Source: Brevibacterium casei CIP 102111 (GTDB lineage Bacteria > Actinomycetota > Actinomycetes > Actinomycetales > Brevibacteriaceae). From it: a stretch of 64,000 nucleotides of DNA. Of the stretch, positions 26,901 through 35,638 are shown piece by piece. A program made the position numbers and the translations under genes. The stretch's first letter is position 1; every line of letters starts with the position of its first letter. The stretch is from NCBI RefSeq assembly GCF_900169275.1, contig NZ_FXZC01000005.1, positions 186,001-250,000 of the forward strand. The letters run 5' to 3'. A model generated the notes under the pieces. It did not search any database and was not told where the DNA came from. It saw only the letters and a program-made list of their open reading frames with translations.

Positions 26901-27191
26901 ACCCGCCGCACGGGAGGCCACCGCCCGCGGGCGGGCGGTCGAGGAGGCGAGGCCCGCTCCAGCGATCGGGACGGGCAGACGCGCGACGAAGAGACGCGCG
27001 ACGAAGAGGCGCACGACGGAGGGACTCTGTCACAGGCGGAGACCGGCGGCACCGACACCGGCCGAGCAGGCGACCCCGACGCAGCCGAGACCGCGGACTC
27101 CTCGGACGCCGGGCGGCCCGCCGACTCGGAGGAGCGCCCGAACCGCAGCGCTGCCACCCACTCGCGGACACTGACGAGGGAGAGGCCATGA
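23925..27191 (+). CDS. Large membrane glycosyltransferase-2-like protein
   Basis: 1088 residues. Residues 1-~230 resemble a GT2 domain (PAVTVVVSGDD, EYLWFLTPDSRPEPGCLDEL, GPAYRGIEFSRRFRDLGKRV), but the usual metal-binding Asp pair of this actinobacterial group (LHDD-type, from memory) reads LTPDS here. Residues ~340-740 hold about twelve hydrophobic helices, followed by an extracytoplasmic domain, another helix (~990) and a disordered acidic tail with RDEETRDEEAHD repeats. Such proteins follow whiB2 in many actinobacteria and are presumed to build envelope polysaccharide. GTG 23925 overlaps the whiB stop (GTGTGA) and is the natural start; the frame upstream of it is inside whiB. It overlaps the DUF5719 gene by 4 bases. 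Confidence 0.82.
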   Translation: MRPAVTVVVSGDDSRRAELETALHRIHPEIPVVDLGGLTVTEALALPAVSGSEYLWFLTPDSRPEPGCLDELVEAISATESIAAVGPKLMASDRIVSAGVTTTSAGERVNPVGTGEVDQGQRDGVGETLALDLPGMLIATAELSRVGAPSRVLGPAYRGIEFSRRFRDLGKRVVVAPRARLEVSAAEAAQLGSSARPPRSSGQIRSEQRYRLSLARPGLPALVLGLALTRIGRALLALLGNDPRTARWHFSALLGLPSDVRATGRLRRANGKRGRLGRRANSAHLSALYADSDELAVQRRSMVEGTASGVGVDDVRDEADLHQVGDTEEAIDSFSRLEVSGGAGIFTHPLTYLILVSGVLSGIVSHRLFGPGHLVGGALGSTDVGYGELIARLLGGRLDVGTGTDVPADPLQLVLAVLGLPFLGDLDLTVRVLILLAPVGAAIAAYAAAGMLVHGRWVRGLAGLLWVTAPLFLTGLSAGRLGVIVVWIAAPLFVIALTRSLRTGSVSAAAGAGLLLFVLIAGSPLLLVIGLVLTVVLLATRQGLRHLWLLAPTLVLAWPWLLGVITEPGTLLVTPGQTLAPGAPPTYLLAVGFPAPLDLGWLGAAADALGLSSAAAATVGLWAPAVVVPMLVLAFLTLIEARIPLPVLTWTVGLYLAGLALATLQVHLPAQVGPFALIGSYPAAGLTLTSLGAIALLALGADRLAAGSRGRSRAPMRVLTGLVVLAALGFAMLGVGPAFTSNDTVATAEHGTVPALAADRGAGDTEARTLRLDAVDGEVIATLISTADGTALGTSTVLSAEAVGGPPGQRRPLPIGEDKVLIAQAAAALSADDAGDVRDLLGRLGVDFVLVGSGEDGLRSSVAAATGLVEVGPTETGTLWQVDKPYSGRFLIAEPDGTLSTAPIVDGRIEVPAGAEGRTLIVAENAPDLEAAIGDQTLPRPAEPSAAWDAEFSLPAAGGTVDLDEGSPLVSAGVIAGWVLGLVCLIVALPIGTRRTGGHRPRAGGRGGEARSSDRDGQTRDEETRDEEAHDGGTLSQAETGGTDTGRAGDPDAAETADSSDAGRPADSEERPNRSAATHSRTLTRERP

Positions 27192-28645
27192 AGCTCAGCC
27201 GCAGCATCGTCACCTTCGCGGCGATCGCCGTTCCCGGCGTCATCGTCGCCACCACCTCGTTCCTCGCCCCGATCACCTCGGGCACCCTCGACCGCAGCCC
27301 GGAGCAGGTGCGGATGCCCACGGCCGACACCAGGGTGATCTGCCCGGGACCCCTGCTCACCGACAAAGCCGCCGAAGGCACCGATGCGGAGTTCGTCGAC
27401 GACTCGAACGTGAGCACCCGCGTCCTCGCCGCCTCGGCGCCGATCAGCGCCGCCGACGGCTCGGTCTCGGCCGCCCGACTGCGGGTCGCCGACCTCGGGG
27501 GCGGCCCGGACTTCGACCAGCCCGCCTCGGCGGGATTCGTCTCCGGCGACGACCCGGTGGCGGGCACGAAGATCGTCACCGGCTTCGCACGCCCGGGAGC
27601 GCCCGCATTGACGACGGCTCTCGAGACCGTCGAAGGCACCTCGGGCGACCTCGCGGGCCTGGCGACGCTCACGTGTGCGGAACCGGCCTCGAACTTCCGG
27701 ATCCTCGCCGGCTCCGGCCAGCCGGGCTCGAACTCGCAGCTGCTGCTGAGCAACCCCGGCTCCGCGCCCGTCCAAGCCCGCGTGCAGATGATGACGGCCG
27801 CCGGCGCCCGGGGAGAGCCGACGGAGCTGAGCATCCGCGCCGGATCCCAGCGGGCCGTGCGCCTGGCCGGGCTCGCCGCCGGGGCCGAGGAGCTCGCCGT
27901 CGACGTCTCCGTCGACGGGGGAGTGCTCGCCGGCTCCGTCCAGGAGACGAAACTCGACGGCCTCACCCCGCAGGGCATCGACCTCGCCGCCGCAGGGGCC
28001 GGGGCGGACTCCGAACAGGTCCTCACCGGCATGAGCGGCAAGAGCGTGCGGGTGCGCGTGGCGAACCCGAGCGACGACCTCGCCGAGGTCGACCTCAAGG
28101 CCTACGGTCCCGACGGGGAGATCGACCTCCCGCGCTCCTCGCTCACCGTCGTCGCCCAGGGTGTGGCCGAAGCCGATCTCGGGGAGCTCGACGCCGCGAG
28201 CATCGTCGTCTCCTCGGACCGGACCGTCCAGGCCTCGGGGATCGTCGCGACGAACGACGACAGCGGCAAGGGGGACTTCGCGACGCTGAGCGCGACCGAC
28301 GACCTCGCCGAGACCCAGCTCATGGCGCTGCCGCGCACCGGTTCGGCAGAGCTCTTCCTCTCACCCGGACAGGGTCAGGTGCAGGTGGCGGGGATGCGCG
28401 ACGACGGCTCCCTCACCGACCCCCGCACCGTCGACCTCGAGGAGTCGACGACGACGAGACTCAACCCGGCCGAGATCTCCCCGGATGCCGTCCGCGCCCT
28501 CGTCATCGGGGCAGCGAACGCCTCCGGCACGGTGACCGGCGGTGTGCATGCGAGCCTCCTTGTCACCTCGGACACCGGGGTCTCGGCGGTCATGCCCGCG
28601 CCCGCCCCCGCCGGCGTCGCCTACCGCGACATCCGGCTCCGCTGA
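27188..28645 (+). CDS. DUF5719 family exported protein
   Basis: 485 residues of unknown function. A hydrophobic segment at residues ~7-28 (IVTFAAIAVPGVIVATTSF) anchors or exports it. The rest is a repeated beta-rich domain (SNFRILAGSGQPGSNSQLLL, VQARVQMMTAAG, VRVRVANPSDDLAEVDLKAY), typical of DUF5719 proteins found downstream of this glycosyltransferase. ATG 27188 overlaps the glycosyltransferase stop (ATGA), so the pair is translationally coupled and probably works together at the envelope. It ends 10 bases before the convergent zincin-like gene. Confidence 0.8.
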   Translation: MKLSRSIVTFAAIAVPGVIVATTSFLAPITSGTLDRSPEQVRMPTADTRVICPGPLLTDKAAEGTDAEFVDDSNVSTRVLAASAPISAADGSVSAARLRVADLGGGPDFDQPASAGFVSGDDPVAGTKIVTGFARPGAPALTTALETVEGTSGDLAGLATLTCAEPASNFRILAGSGQPGSNSQLLLSNPGSAPVQARVQMMTAAGARGEPTELSIRAGSQRAVRLAGLAAGAEELAVDVSVDGGVLAGSVQETKLDGLTPQGIDLAAAGAGADSEQVLTGMSGKSVRVRVANPSDDLAEVDLKAYGPDGEIDLPRSSLTVVAQGVAEADLGELDAASIVVSSDRTVQASGIVATNDDSGKGDFATLSATDDLAETQLMALPRTGSAELFLSPGQGQVQVAGMRDDGSLTDPRTVDLEESTTTRLNPAEISPDAVRALVIGAANASGTVTGGVHASLLVTSDTGVSAVMPAPAPAGVAYRDIRLR

Positions 28646-28655
28646 CGCGGTCCGC

Positions 28656-29018
28656 TCACGCTCCGCGGAGCAGGTCGACCTGATCGGCGAGCACCTCGGC
28701 GATGAGGCTCTCCCTGCTGCCGCCGAGGCTGTGGTACTCGATCGGGCGACGGTAGAGGACGATGTGGGTCCGCCGGTGCGGGGTCGCAGGGAACACCCGC
28801 CCGAAGCTCGGCTCATCCGACCCCGCCGGAGGCACCGCGTCGACGGCGAGGACGACGTCGGCGAGCAGCTCAGGGTCCCTGGCCCGGTGCCGGGCGAACT
28901 CCTCGGCGGCGAGGCGGGCGAAGCTCTGCGCCCGCGTCTCGCGTGCGGGCACGTCGGCGCGGTGGAGCGGGGAGCGCAGTCCCCGGCCGTGGCGATCCCG
29001 TCTGCGGCGCGTGCTCAT
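28656..29018 (-). CDS. Metallopeptidase-family (zincin-like) protein, apparently lacking HExxH
   Basis: 120 residues. Length, context (opposite DUF3499 and next to manB, like Rv3259) and ending RPIEYHSLGGSRESLIAEVL fit the small zincin-like 'metallopeptidase family' of actinobacteria. Where HExxH would stand, the sequence reads AEVLADQ: the glutamate is kept, both histidines are not. It is therefore probably not an active zinc protease. The N-terminus is strongly basic (STRRRRDRHGRG). A TAGAAT box 8 bases before ATG 29018 suggests a leaderless transcript, divergent from DUF3499. Confidence 0.7.
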   Translation of the reverse strand: MSTRRRRDRHGRGLRSPLHRADVPARETRAQSFARLAAEEFARHRARDPELLADVVLAVDAVPPAGSDEPSFGRVFPATPHRRTHIVLYRRPIEYHSLGGSRESLIAEVLADQVDLLRGA

Positions 29019-29026
29019 AGCCCGTC

Positions 29027-29100
29027 ATTCTACCGAGGCGATCCCATCGGCTCGCACCCGGCGGCGCCTGCCCGGAACGGACGGGGCCAGCGTGTAGAGT
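29027..29100. promoter_or_regulatory. Divergent leaderless promoters (zincin-like gene / DUF3499)
   Basis: Minus strand TAGAAT (29027-29032), 8 bases before ATG 29018. Plus strand TAGAGT (29095-29100), 8 bases before GTG 29109. The two starts are 90 bases apart. Confidence 0.55.
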
Positions 29101-29108
29101 TCAGTACT

Positions 29109-29471
29109 GTGTCAGCCTTGCGTACGTGCTCGAAAGTCAGCTGCTCGCGCAGCGCCACCGCGACCATGACCTATGTCCACGCGGACGCCTGCGTCGTCAT
29201 CGGTCCCCTCGCCCGGCGCGCCGAACCCGGCGCCCACGACCTGTGCGCCGACCACGCCGCGAGGCTCACCCCGCCGGTGGACTGGCAGCTCATCCGCATC
29301 GGGACGGGTGAGGAACCGCCCGAGCGCACCCACGACGACCTCCTCGCGATCGCCGACGCCGTCCGCGAAGCGGCGGGAACGACGACACCGCGCCCCGACG
29401 GTCCGACCCCTGTCGACGAGCCCGCCCCCGCCGTTCGCAAGCACGGCCACCTGCGCATCATCGGCCCCTGA
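29109..29471 (+). CDS. DUF3499 family protein
   Basis: 120 residues, a small actinobacterial protein of unknown function (Rv3258c type). It contains RTCSKVSCSRSATATMTYVH and, later, LCADHAARLTPPVDWQ: Cys7, Cys12 and a C-x2-H pair that could form a zinc ribbon. The C-terminus has a Pro/Thr-rich spacer and ends KHGHLRIIGP. GTG 29109 is the start; the frame runs open upstream but no features are found there. manB follows 30 bases later on the same strand. The DUF3499-manB pairing is conserved in mycobacteria. Confidence 0.85.
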   Translation: MSALRTCSKVSCSRSATATMTYVHADACVVIGPLARRAEPGAHDLCADHAARLTPPVDWQLIRIGTGEEPPERTHDDLLAIADAVREAAGTTTPRPDGPTPVDEPAPAVRKHGHLRIIGP

Positions 29472-29501
29472 GCCTCTCCGCGCACGAACCGAAGGACCCC
29501 C

Positions 29502-30944
29502 ATGTCAGGTGAGACCCTCTCCGCCTCCCGTTCCCGCGCCCTCGACACCGCCGTCGGCGCCTACGACATCCGGGGACGGATCCCCGACCAGCTCGACGAC
29601 GACGTCCTCTTCGCCCTCGGCTGGGCGACCGCCTCGGCGATGGGCGAGATCCACGGCAGCGGCGAGGTCGTCATCGGACACGACATGCGCCCGAGCTCCC
29701 CGGGCTTCGCCCGCTCCTTCGCCGCCGGAGTCGAGGCCGCGGGATCGCGGGCCGTGCTGTTGGGCCTGTGCTCGACCGACCAGCTCTACTTCGCCTCCGG
29801 GATCTTCGACCTGCCCGGGGCGATGATCACCGCGAGCCACAACCCCGCCGACTACAACGGGATCAAGATCTGCGCCCCCGGCGCCGGCGGGGTGAGCCTC
29901 GAGACCGGACTCGGCCGCATCTGCGACCTCGCCCCGAACGCCCCCGACCCTGCGGTGGGGACCCCGGCGGTCTCCGTCGACGAATCCGCGGCCGCCTCGG
30001 TGCGCACCCGGTACGCGCAGCGCATCCGCGAGCTCACCCGCCTCGACGAGGTCGCGGACCTCACCGTCGTCGTCGACGCCGGAAACGGCATGGCCGGGCG
30101 CCTCATCGGCGAGGTCTTCGGCACCGACGCCGGGCTGCCGGCGACCCGACTCGAGATCATCGGGCTCTACACGGAACTCGACGGGACGTTCCCCAACCAC
30201 GAGGCCAACCCGCTCAAGCCGGAGAACCTCGTCGACGTCCAGGCCGCCGTGCGCGAGCACGGCGCCGACCTGGGGCTCGCCTTCGACGGCGACGCCGACC
30301 GCTGCTTCTTCATCGATGAGACCGGGGCGACGATGTCGGCCTCGGCGGTCGGCGCCCTCGTCTCCGAACGGGAGATCGCCCGCGCCCGAGCGGCGGGTCG
30401 CGACGAACCCACGGTCATCCACAACCTCATCACCTCCCGCAGCGTGCCCGAGGCGATCACCGCCGCCGGGGGCCGCGCGGTGCGCTCGAAGGTGGGCCAC
30501 TCGGGGATCAAGACCCTCATGCGCGAGGAGGGTGCGGTCTTCGCGTGCGAGCACTCCGCGCACTTCTACTTCGAGGAGTTCTACGGCGCGGACTCCGGCA
30601 TGCTCGCCGCATGCCACCTCATCGCCGCCCTCGCCGAGGCCGACGGGCTCGCCTCCCGTCTCGTCGCCGCCTACGACACCTACCGGCAGTCCGGGGAGAT
30701 CAACTTCACCGTCGCCGACCCCGACGCCGTGCTCGAAGCCTTTGCCGCCGCCGCGCCCCGGTTCGCCCCTGAGCTCGTCGAGGACCTCGACGGGATCAGC
30801 CTGCAGGGCCGCGACTGGTGGGTCAACCTGCGCAAGTCGAACACCGAACCCCTGGTCCGGCTCAACGTCGAGGCCCCCGACGACGCCCGGATGCGCGAGC
30901 TCACCGCCCGCGCCACCGACATCGTCGAAGGCCGCGTCGCCTGA
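29502..30944 (+). CDS. manB: Phosphomannomutase/phosphoglucomutase
   Basis: Interconverts mannose-6-phosphate and mannose-1-phosphate, after ManA, to supply GDP-mannose for envelope glycans. 480 residues. Four-domain phosphohexomutase: YDIRGRIP near the start, phosphoserine loop [15 protein letters not shown] (Ser112), Mg2+ loop [14 protein letters not shown], sugar-binding [17 protein letters not shown] and the C-terminal phosphate loop [17 protein letters not shown] 29502 has AAGGA upstream. It follows DUF3499 and precedes ahcY by 38 bases, so the three may share a transcript. Confidence 0.94.
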   Translation: MSGETLSASRSRALDTAVGAYDIRGRIPDQLDDDVLFALGWATASAMGEIHGSGEVVIGHDMRPSSPGFARSFAAGVEAAGSRAVLLGLCSTDQLYFASGIFDLPGAMITASHNPADYNGIKICAPGAGGVSLETGLGRICDLAPNAPDPAVGTPAVSVDESAAASVRTRYAQRIRELTRLDEVADLTVVVDAGNGMAGRLIGEVFGTDAGLPATRLEIIGLYTELDGTFPNHEANPLKPENLVDVQAAVREHGADLGLAFDGDADRCFFIDETGATMSASAVGALVSEREIARARAAGRDEPTVIHNLITSRSVPEAITAAGGRAVRSKVGHSGIKTLMREEGAVFACEHSAHFYFEEFYGADSGMLAACHLIAALAEADGLASRLVAAYDTYRQSGEINFTVADPDAVLEAFAAAAPRFAPELVEDLDGISLQGRDWWVNLRKSNTEPLVRLNVEAPDDARMRELTARATDIVEGRVA

Positions 30945-30982
30945 CCGCTGCCCCCAACGTCCCGAAATCCCAAGGAGGACCC

Positions 30983-32443
30983 GTGCTCGCACCCACCGAC
31001 TTCAAGGTCGCCGATCTCTCCCTCGCCGAGGCGGGACGCCATCAGATCCGGCTCGCCGAACGCGAGATGCCCGGCCTCATGGCGCTGCGCGAGGAGTACT
31101 CCGCCTCCGCCCCGCTGGCCGGGGCGAGGATCTCAGGCAGCCTCCACATGACCGTGCAGACGGCCGTGCTCATCGAGACCCTCGTGGCCCTCGGCGCCGA
31201 GGTCCGCTGGGCCAGCTGCAACATCTTCTCCACCCAGGATGAGGCCGCGGCCGCCGTCGTCGTCGGCGACGGCACCCCGGAGGCGCCGTCCGGGGTCCCG
31301 GTCTTCGCATGGAAGGGCGAGAGCCTCGAGGAGTACTGGTGGGCGGCCGACCGGATCTTCGACTTCGCCGAAGGACCCACCCTCATCCTCGACGACGGCG
31401 GGGATGCGACGATGTACGTCCTCGAAGGTGCGGCCGCCGAAGCCGCCGGCCGCGTCCCCACCGCCGGGGAGGACGCCCCCGAGGAGTATCGGGCCTTCCT
31501 CGCCCAGCTCGAGACGGCGATGACCGCGGCTCCCGGCCGCTTCACCCGCCTGGCCGAGGGCATCCAGGGCGTGAGCGAGGAGACGACGACAGGTGTCAAC
31601 CGCCTCTACCGCCTCGCCGAGGCGGGACGCCTGCCGTTCCCCGCGATCAACGTCAACGACTCGGTGACGAAGTCGAAGTTCGACAACCGCTACGGCATCC
31701 GCCATTCCCTGCCCGACGGCCTCAACCGGGCCACCGACGTCCTCATCGGCGGCAAGATCGCCGTCGTCGTCGGCTACGGGGACGTCGGCAAGGGCGCGGC
31801 CGAAGCGCTGCGCGGTCAGGGGGCGCGCGTCATCGTCACCGAGATCGACCCGATCTGCGCACTCCAGGCGACGATGGACGGCTACCAGGTGGCTCTCCTG
31901 CCCGACGTCGCCGAGGTCGCCGACATCGTCATCACGACGACCGGCAACACCCGCGTCGTCGACGTCGACGTCCTCCGCAGCCTCAAACCGGGAGCGATCG
32001 TCGGCAACGTCGGCCACTTCGACGACGAGATCGACCTTGCCGGCCTGCGTCGCGTCGACGGGGTGAGCGTCGTCGAGATCAAACCGCAGGTCCACGAATG
32101 GACCATCCCCGTGCCGACGGAGGCCGGACTCGGACGGGAAACGACGCAGATCCTCGTCCTTTCCGAGGGTCGGCTGCTCAACCTCGGCAACGCCACCGGG
32201 CATCCCTCGTTCGTCATGAGCGCCTCGTTCTCCAACCAGGTCCTCGCTCAGATCGAGCTGTGGACCCGAGGGTCGGACTACGACGATGCGGTGCACCGGC
32301 TGTCGAAGGAGCTCGACGAAAAGGTCGCCCGGCTCCATCTGCCCGCGCTCGGGGCGCAGCTGAGCGAGCTGACGAAGGAGCAGGCCGAGTACATCGGCGT
32401 CGACGTCGCCGGGCCGTACAAGCCCGACCACTACCGGTACTGA
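30983..32443 (+). CDS. ahcY: Adenosylhomocysteinase
   Basis: Splits S-adenosylhomocysteine to homocysteine and adenosine, relieving inhibition of methyltransferases. 486 residues, close to the mycobacterial size. Signatures: [52 protein letters not shown]+ fold [13 protein letters not shown] (about 260) and the C-terminal PDHYRY that completes the NAD site of the neighbouring subunit. A ~40-residue insertion around residues 155-190, as in actinobacterial and plant forms, is present. GTG 30983 has AAGGAGG 4 bases upstream. Confidence 0.96.
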   Translation: MLAPTDFKVADLSLAEAGRHQIRLAEREMPGLMALREEYSASAPLAGARISGSLHMTVQTAVLIETLVALGAEVRWASCNIFSTQDEAAAAVVVGDGTPEAPSGVPVFAWKGESLEEYWWAADRIFDFAEGPTLILDDGGDATMYVLEGAAAEAAGRVPTAGEDAPEEYRAFLAQLETAMTAAPGRFTRLAEGIQGVSEETTTGVNRLYRLAEAGRLPFPAINVNDSVTKSKFDNRYGIRHSLPDGLNRATDVLIGGKIAVVVGYGDVGKGAAEALRGQGARVIVTEIDPICALQATMDGYQVALLPDVAEVADIVITTTGNTRVVDVDVLRSLKPGAIVGNVGHFDDEIDLAGLRRVDGVSVVEIKPQVHEWTIPVPTEAGLGRETTQILVLSEGRLLNLGNATGHPSFVMSASFSNQVLAQIELWTRGSDYDDAVHRLSKELDEKVARLHLPALGAQLSELTKEQAEYIGVDVAGPYKPDHYRY

Positions 32444-32449
32444 GCGCCG

Positions 32450-33283
32450 CTACCGCTGCCGGTCGGCGCTCAGCCGCAGGCCGTGCGGCAGCCGGTCGAC
32501 CCCGGCGCGGAAGGACTCGGCCTGCGCACCTCGGCGGTGGGCCCTGTCCCGGTCGGTCACGCGCTGGCGGGCGACGACGGCGGCGAGGAACTGCTCGGGC
32601 AGCGTCCCTTCGGGTGGAGCCGGGGCGACGTAGGGGTTAAGCTCGGTCGCGAGCTCGATCGCCCGCTGCCAGCGTGACTCGTGGCCGAGCCCGGGGGCGA
32701 CGGCGAGGAACTGGACGATCCGGCGGCGCAGGCCGGCCGGCACCGCGGAGACGTCGGTCTCCGCAAGCCAGGGGACGAGCTGCGGGGCGACGTGCGTGTG
32801 CACCGGAGGAGGGGGAGTCGCGCGTTCGCTCACCGCGATGGTGCCGGCCATGTAGTCGCCGAGGCGCTTCGTCTGCGGGGACACGAGTCCCGAGAGTGCG
32901 GCGATCCCACCGCCGGTCCCGATGACCTCGAACTGCCAGAGCAGGGCGCGGACGAAGGAGTGCCGGAGGCGGACCGCCCCACCGTCGTCACGGACGATCC
33001 GCAGGCCGAGGATGAGCTTGCCGAGCGACCTCCCGCGGGTGAGGACCTCGACGAGGAGGGGGAGGAGGACGAAGACGGCGACCGTCATCATCGTCATCAC
33101 CGCGGTGAGGAGCAGCCCGTTGAGCGACCGGAGCTGGAGGAGCAGCCAGAACGTCGCGACGAGCAGTCCGATGTTGACCAGCGTGTAGGCGACGGCGTCG
33201 ATGAGGCAGCTGAGCGCGCGGGCGGCCAGCGCCGCGGGCTGGACGCTGAGTTCGACGGCCTCGCCTGTCACCAGAGTGCTCAC
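32450..33283 (-). CDS. RDD-family membrane protein
   Basis: 277 residues. The RDD domain spans residues ~10-155: ALAARALSCLIDAVAYTLV (the Arg and two Asp that name the family are spread through helices 1 and 3), two hydrophobic stretches, then TRGRSLGKLILGLRIVRDDG. The C-terminal ~110 residues are soluble and basic. Proposed transport roles exist for some RDD proteins, but none can be assigned here. GTG 33283 is preceded, 6 bases upstream, by CAGGAT; the longer frame upstream adds 17 residues with no support. Divergent from the SpoIIM gene, as in many actinobacteria. Confidence 0.87.
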   Translation of the reverse strand: MSTLVTGEAVELSVQPAALAARALSCLIDAVAYTLVNIGLLVATFWLLLQLRSLNGLLLTAVMTMMTVAVFVLLPLLVEVLTRGRSLGKLILGLRIVRDDGGAVRLRHSFVRALLWQFEVIGTGGGIAALSGLVSPQTKRLGDYMAGTIAVSERATPPPPVHTHVAPQLVPWLAETDVSAVPAGLRRRIVQFLAVAPGLGHESRWQRAIELATELNPYVAPAPPEGTLPEQFLAAVVARQRVTDRDRAHRRGAQAESFRAGVDRLPHGLRLSADRQR

Positions 33284-33289
33284 ACCACC

Positions 33290-33344
33290 ATCCTGGCACA
33301 CCTGCTCCACGGCGGCCCGATGCCGGGGCGGCATCGTCTAGGGT
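33290..33344. promoter_or_regulatory. Divergent leaderless promoters (RDD / SpoIIM)
   Basis: Minus strand CAGGAT (33290-33295), 6 bases before GTG 33283. Plus strand TAGGGT (33339-33344), 6 bases before ATG 33351. Starts are 67 bases apart. Confidence 0.6.
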
Positions 33345-33350
33345 GGAGGC

Positions 33351-34349
33351 ATGGATCCCAACCTGCTCGCCGAGATGCACGGGGACCAGTGGAGGGAGCT
33401 GTCGGCCCTGGCCAAGCGCAACCGGCTCGATCCGGCGCAGGCTGAGCGGTTCCTCGTCCTCTACCGGGCGGCGTCGAAGGACCTCTCGCAGATCATGACG
33501 GTGGCCCCGGACTCCCTCGAGGCCGCGCGGCTCTCGACGATCGTCCACCGGGCGCGCACCCACCTCTCCTCCGTCCCCGCCGGCGGGCTCTCGGGACTCA
33601 GCCGCTTCTTCGTCGTCGCCCTGCCGCTGTCGCTCTACCGGCTGCGCTGGGACTTCGTCGCCGTCGCGGTCTTCTTCCTCTCGGTCTCCGTGCTCTCCGG
33701 GGTATGGGCGGGCACTCACCCCGAAGTGCTCGAGACCTTCGGCGACCGCGCCTCCCGGCAGCAGTTCGCCGAACACGACTTCGTCGAGTACTACAAGGAG
33801 AACCCGAACGGCTTCTTCGCCGTGGGCGTGTGGACGAACAACGCGTGGATCGCCGTCCAGTTCGTCCTCCTCGGCGTCACCGGCGTCTTCGTCGTCCAGG
33901 GGCTCGTCCTCAACGCCGTCAACGTCGGCTTCTCGGCAGCGATGATGTTCGAGTTCGATCGGGGAGCGGACTTCTTCCTCTACATCCTCCCGCACGGCAT
34001 CCCGGAGATCAGCTGCATCCTGCTCGCCGCGGCCGCCGGTCTCCGGCTCTTCTTCGCGTGGGTGATCCCGGGCCCGCAGCTGCGGCGGACGAAGCTCGCA
34101 ACCGAGGCCCGCTCCCTGCTCGTCGTCGCCGGCGGACTCGTCATCATGCTCTTCCTCTCCGGCCTCATCGAGGGCTTCGTCACCCCGAACCCGCTCCCAC
34201 CGCTGGTCAAGATCGCCATCGGCATCGCCTACACGGCCGCCGTCGTCGTCTACGCTGCCGTCCTCGGCAGGCGGTCCTCCCGCGCACAGCTGTCGGCCGA
34301 CCTCGACGCCCACGAAGCCGGTTACCAGATCGTCGCGACCGACCGCTGA
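33351..34349 (+). CDS. Stage II sporulation protein M (SpoIIM/DUF95)-like membrane protein
   Basis: 332 residues in an organism that is not expected to sporulate. After a soluble N-terminal part (LLAEMHGDQWRELSALAKRN) come five or six membrane helices; FVEYYKENPNGFFAVGVWTNN and the turn FYLYILPHGIPEIS-like segment YILPHGIPEISCILLAAAAG are the SpoIIM hallmarks. It ends 2 bases before the convergent DUF58 gene. The RDD-SpoIIM-DUF58-MoxR neighbourhood is conserved across actinobacteria and implies a joint envelope function, still undefined. Expression is likely leaderless from TAGGGT at 33339. Confidence 0.88.
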   Translation: MDPNLLAEMHGDQWRELSALAKRNRLDPAQAERFLVLYRAASKDLSQIMTVAPDSLEAARLSTIVHRARTHLSSVPAGGLSGLSRFFVVALPLSLYRLRWDFVAVAVFFLSVSVLSGVWAGTHPEVLETFGDRASRQQFAEHDFVEYYKENPNGFFAVGVWTNNAWIAVQFVLLGVTGVFVVQGLVLNAVNVGFSAAMMFEFDRGADFFLYILPHGIPEISCILLAAAAGLRLFFAWVIPGPQLRRTKLATEARSLLVVAGGLVIMLFLSGLIEGFVTPNPLPPLVKIAIGIAYTAAVVVYAAVLGRRSSRAQLSADLDAHEAGYQIVATDR

Positions 34350-34351
34350 GC

Positions 34352-35638
34352 TCAGAGCCTCCCGCTCGTCTTCAGCCGGATGTAGAGGTCGGCCAGGGCC
34401 CCGGGGAGATCGTCGGGGACCGCGGCCACGGAGTCGACGCCGAGGCCGCGCAGTCGCGAGCGCACAGCCCGGACGGTGAGGATCTCGGTGGCGGCGGCCG
34501 CGGCGGTGTAGACCTCGCTCGCATCGCCGCGACGGGCGCTGAGATCGTCGAGCTCGGGATCGCTCACGGCGGCGACGACGACCCGGTGCCGGGCCATGAG
34601 GGCGGGCAGCACGGGCAGGATCTCCTCGGCCACGGTCGCCTCGTCGAGGGCGGTGACGAGGACGACGAGCGCACGCTGCCGGGTCGATGAGAGCACGGCC
34701 GAGGCGATCTGCTCCCAGTTGGCGTCATAGAGCTCAGGGTCGACGGGGGTGAGCGCCACGGAGAGGTCGTGGACGGGATCGTGGGCGCGGTGGCTCGACG
34801 CTGTGGCCCGCACCCGAGCGTCGGCGACGATGACGTCGACGCGATCACCGGCCCCGGCGGCAAGCGCCGTGAGCAGCAGGGCCGATTCGAGGGCGGCGTC
34901 GAAGACCGTGCCCTCTCCACTGCGCCTGGCCGCGAGCCGCGAGGAGTCGACGACGATGACGACGCGGCGATCGCGCTCGGGTCGCCACGTCTTGACGACG
35001 AGGTCCTGGGCGCGGGCGCTGGCCCGCCAGTCGATCGAGCGGACGTCGTCGCCGTCGACGTAGTCGCGCAGCGAATCGAACTCGGTGCCCATGCCGCGGA
35101 TCATCACCGCCGAGCGGCCGTCGAGCTCGCGCAGCTTCTGCTGCTTCGAGGGCAGCTCCCGGCGGGAGACGAAGGGCGGGAGGACGCGGACCGTCGCCGG
35201 GACGTCGACGCTCCTCTGCCGGGCGATGAGCCCGAGGACGCTCGTCGTGCGCAGGGTGACCCGGTCGGCTGCCAGAGCCCCGCGCCGCCTCGGCGAGAGC
35301 ACCGTGGTGATCTCACGGGTCCCGTGCGGGGGCAGGGTGAGGCGGGTCCTCGTCTCGTGCGCACCCGCACTCGGGGGCCACGCATCGCGCACGCGCAGCC
35401 GGATCGGCCGATCGGAGTCGTTGACGAGGGTGAGCGTCGACCGGGTGTCGTCGCCGAGGCGGACCATCGGACCCGGGGTCCGCTGCAGGCGCACGAGCGC
35501 CGGCGAGGGCGCTGCGAACCGGTCGATGACGGCGAGGACGACGATGACACCGGCGGTGATCGCCAGGCTCTGCCAGCCGGGGGCGAGCATGACCGGGACG
35601 ATCCCTGAGACCGTGAGGAGGAGCAGGCGCGGGGTCAT
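34352..35638 (-). CDS. DUF58 (von Willebrand A-like) protein
   Basis: 428 residues. Two N-terminal hydrophobic segments (residues ~3-37) anchor it. The DUF58 motif DYVDGDDVRSIDWRASAR lies near residue 205 and is followed by a von Willebrand A-like fold with VVIVVDSSRLAA (MIDAS-like DSS). DUF58 proteins are the usual partners of MoxR ATPases and may serve as metal-insertion or assembly factors. It starts immediately after the MoxR stop (TGAATG), consistent with co-translation. C-terminal ~70 residues contain LRGLGVDSVAAVPDDLPGAL, a family ending. Confidence 0.88.
   Translation of the reverse strand: MTPRLLLLTVSGIVPVMLAPGWQSLAITAGVIVVLAVIDRFAAPSPALVRLQRTPGPMVRLGDDTRSTLTLVNDSDRPIRLRVRDAWPPSAGAHETRTRLTLPPHGTREITTVLSPRRRGALAADRVTLRTTSVLGLIARQRSVDVPATVRVLPPFVSRRELPSKQQKLRELDGRSAVMIRGMGTEFDSLRDYVDGDDVRSIDWRASARAQDLVVKTWRPERDRRVVIVVDSSRLAARRSGEGTVFDAALESALLLTALAAGAGDRVDVIVADARVRATASSHRAHDPVHDLSVALTPVDPELYDANWEQIASAVLSSTRQRALVVLVTALDEATVAEEILPVLPALMARHRVVVAAVSDPELDDLSARRGDASEVYTAAAAATEILTVRAVRSRLRGLGVDSVAAVPDDLPGALADLYIRLKTSGRL

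Noticed and set aside
33351..34349. Evidence that the organism forms spores
   Set aside because: SpoIIM-like proteins are widespread in non-sporulating actinobacteria; no other sporulation gene is seen.
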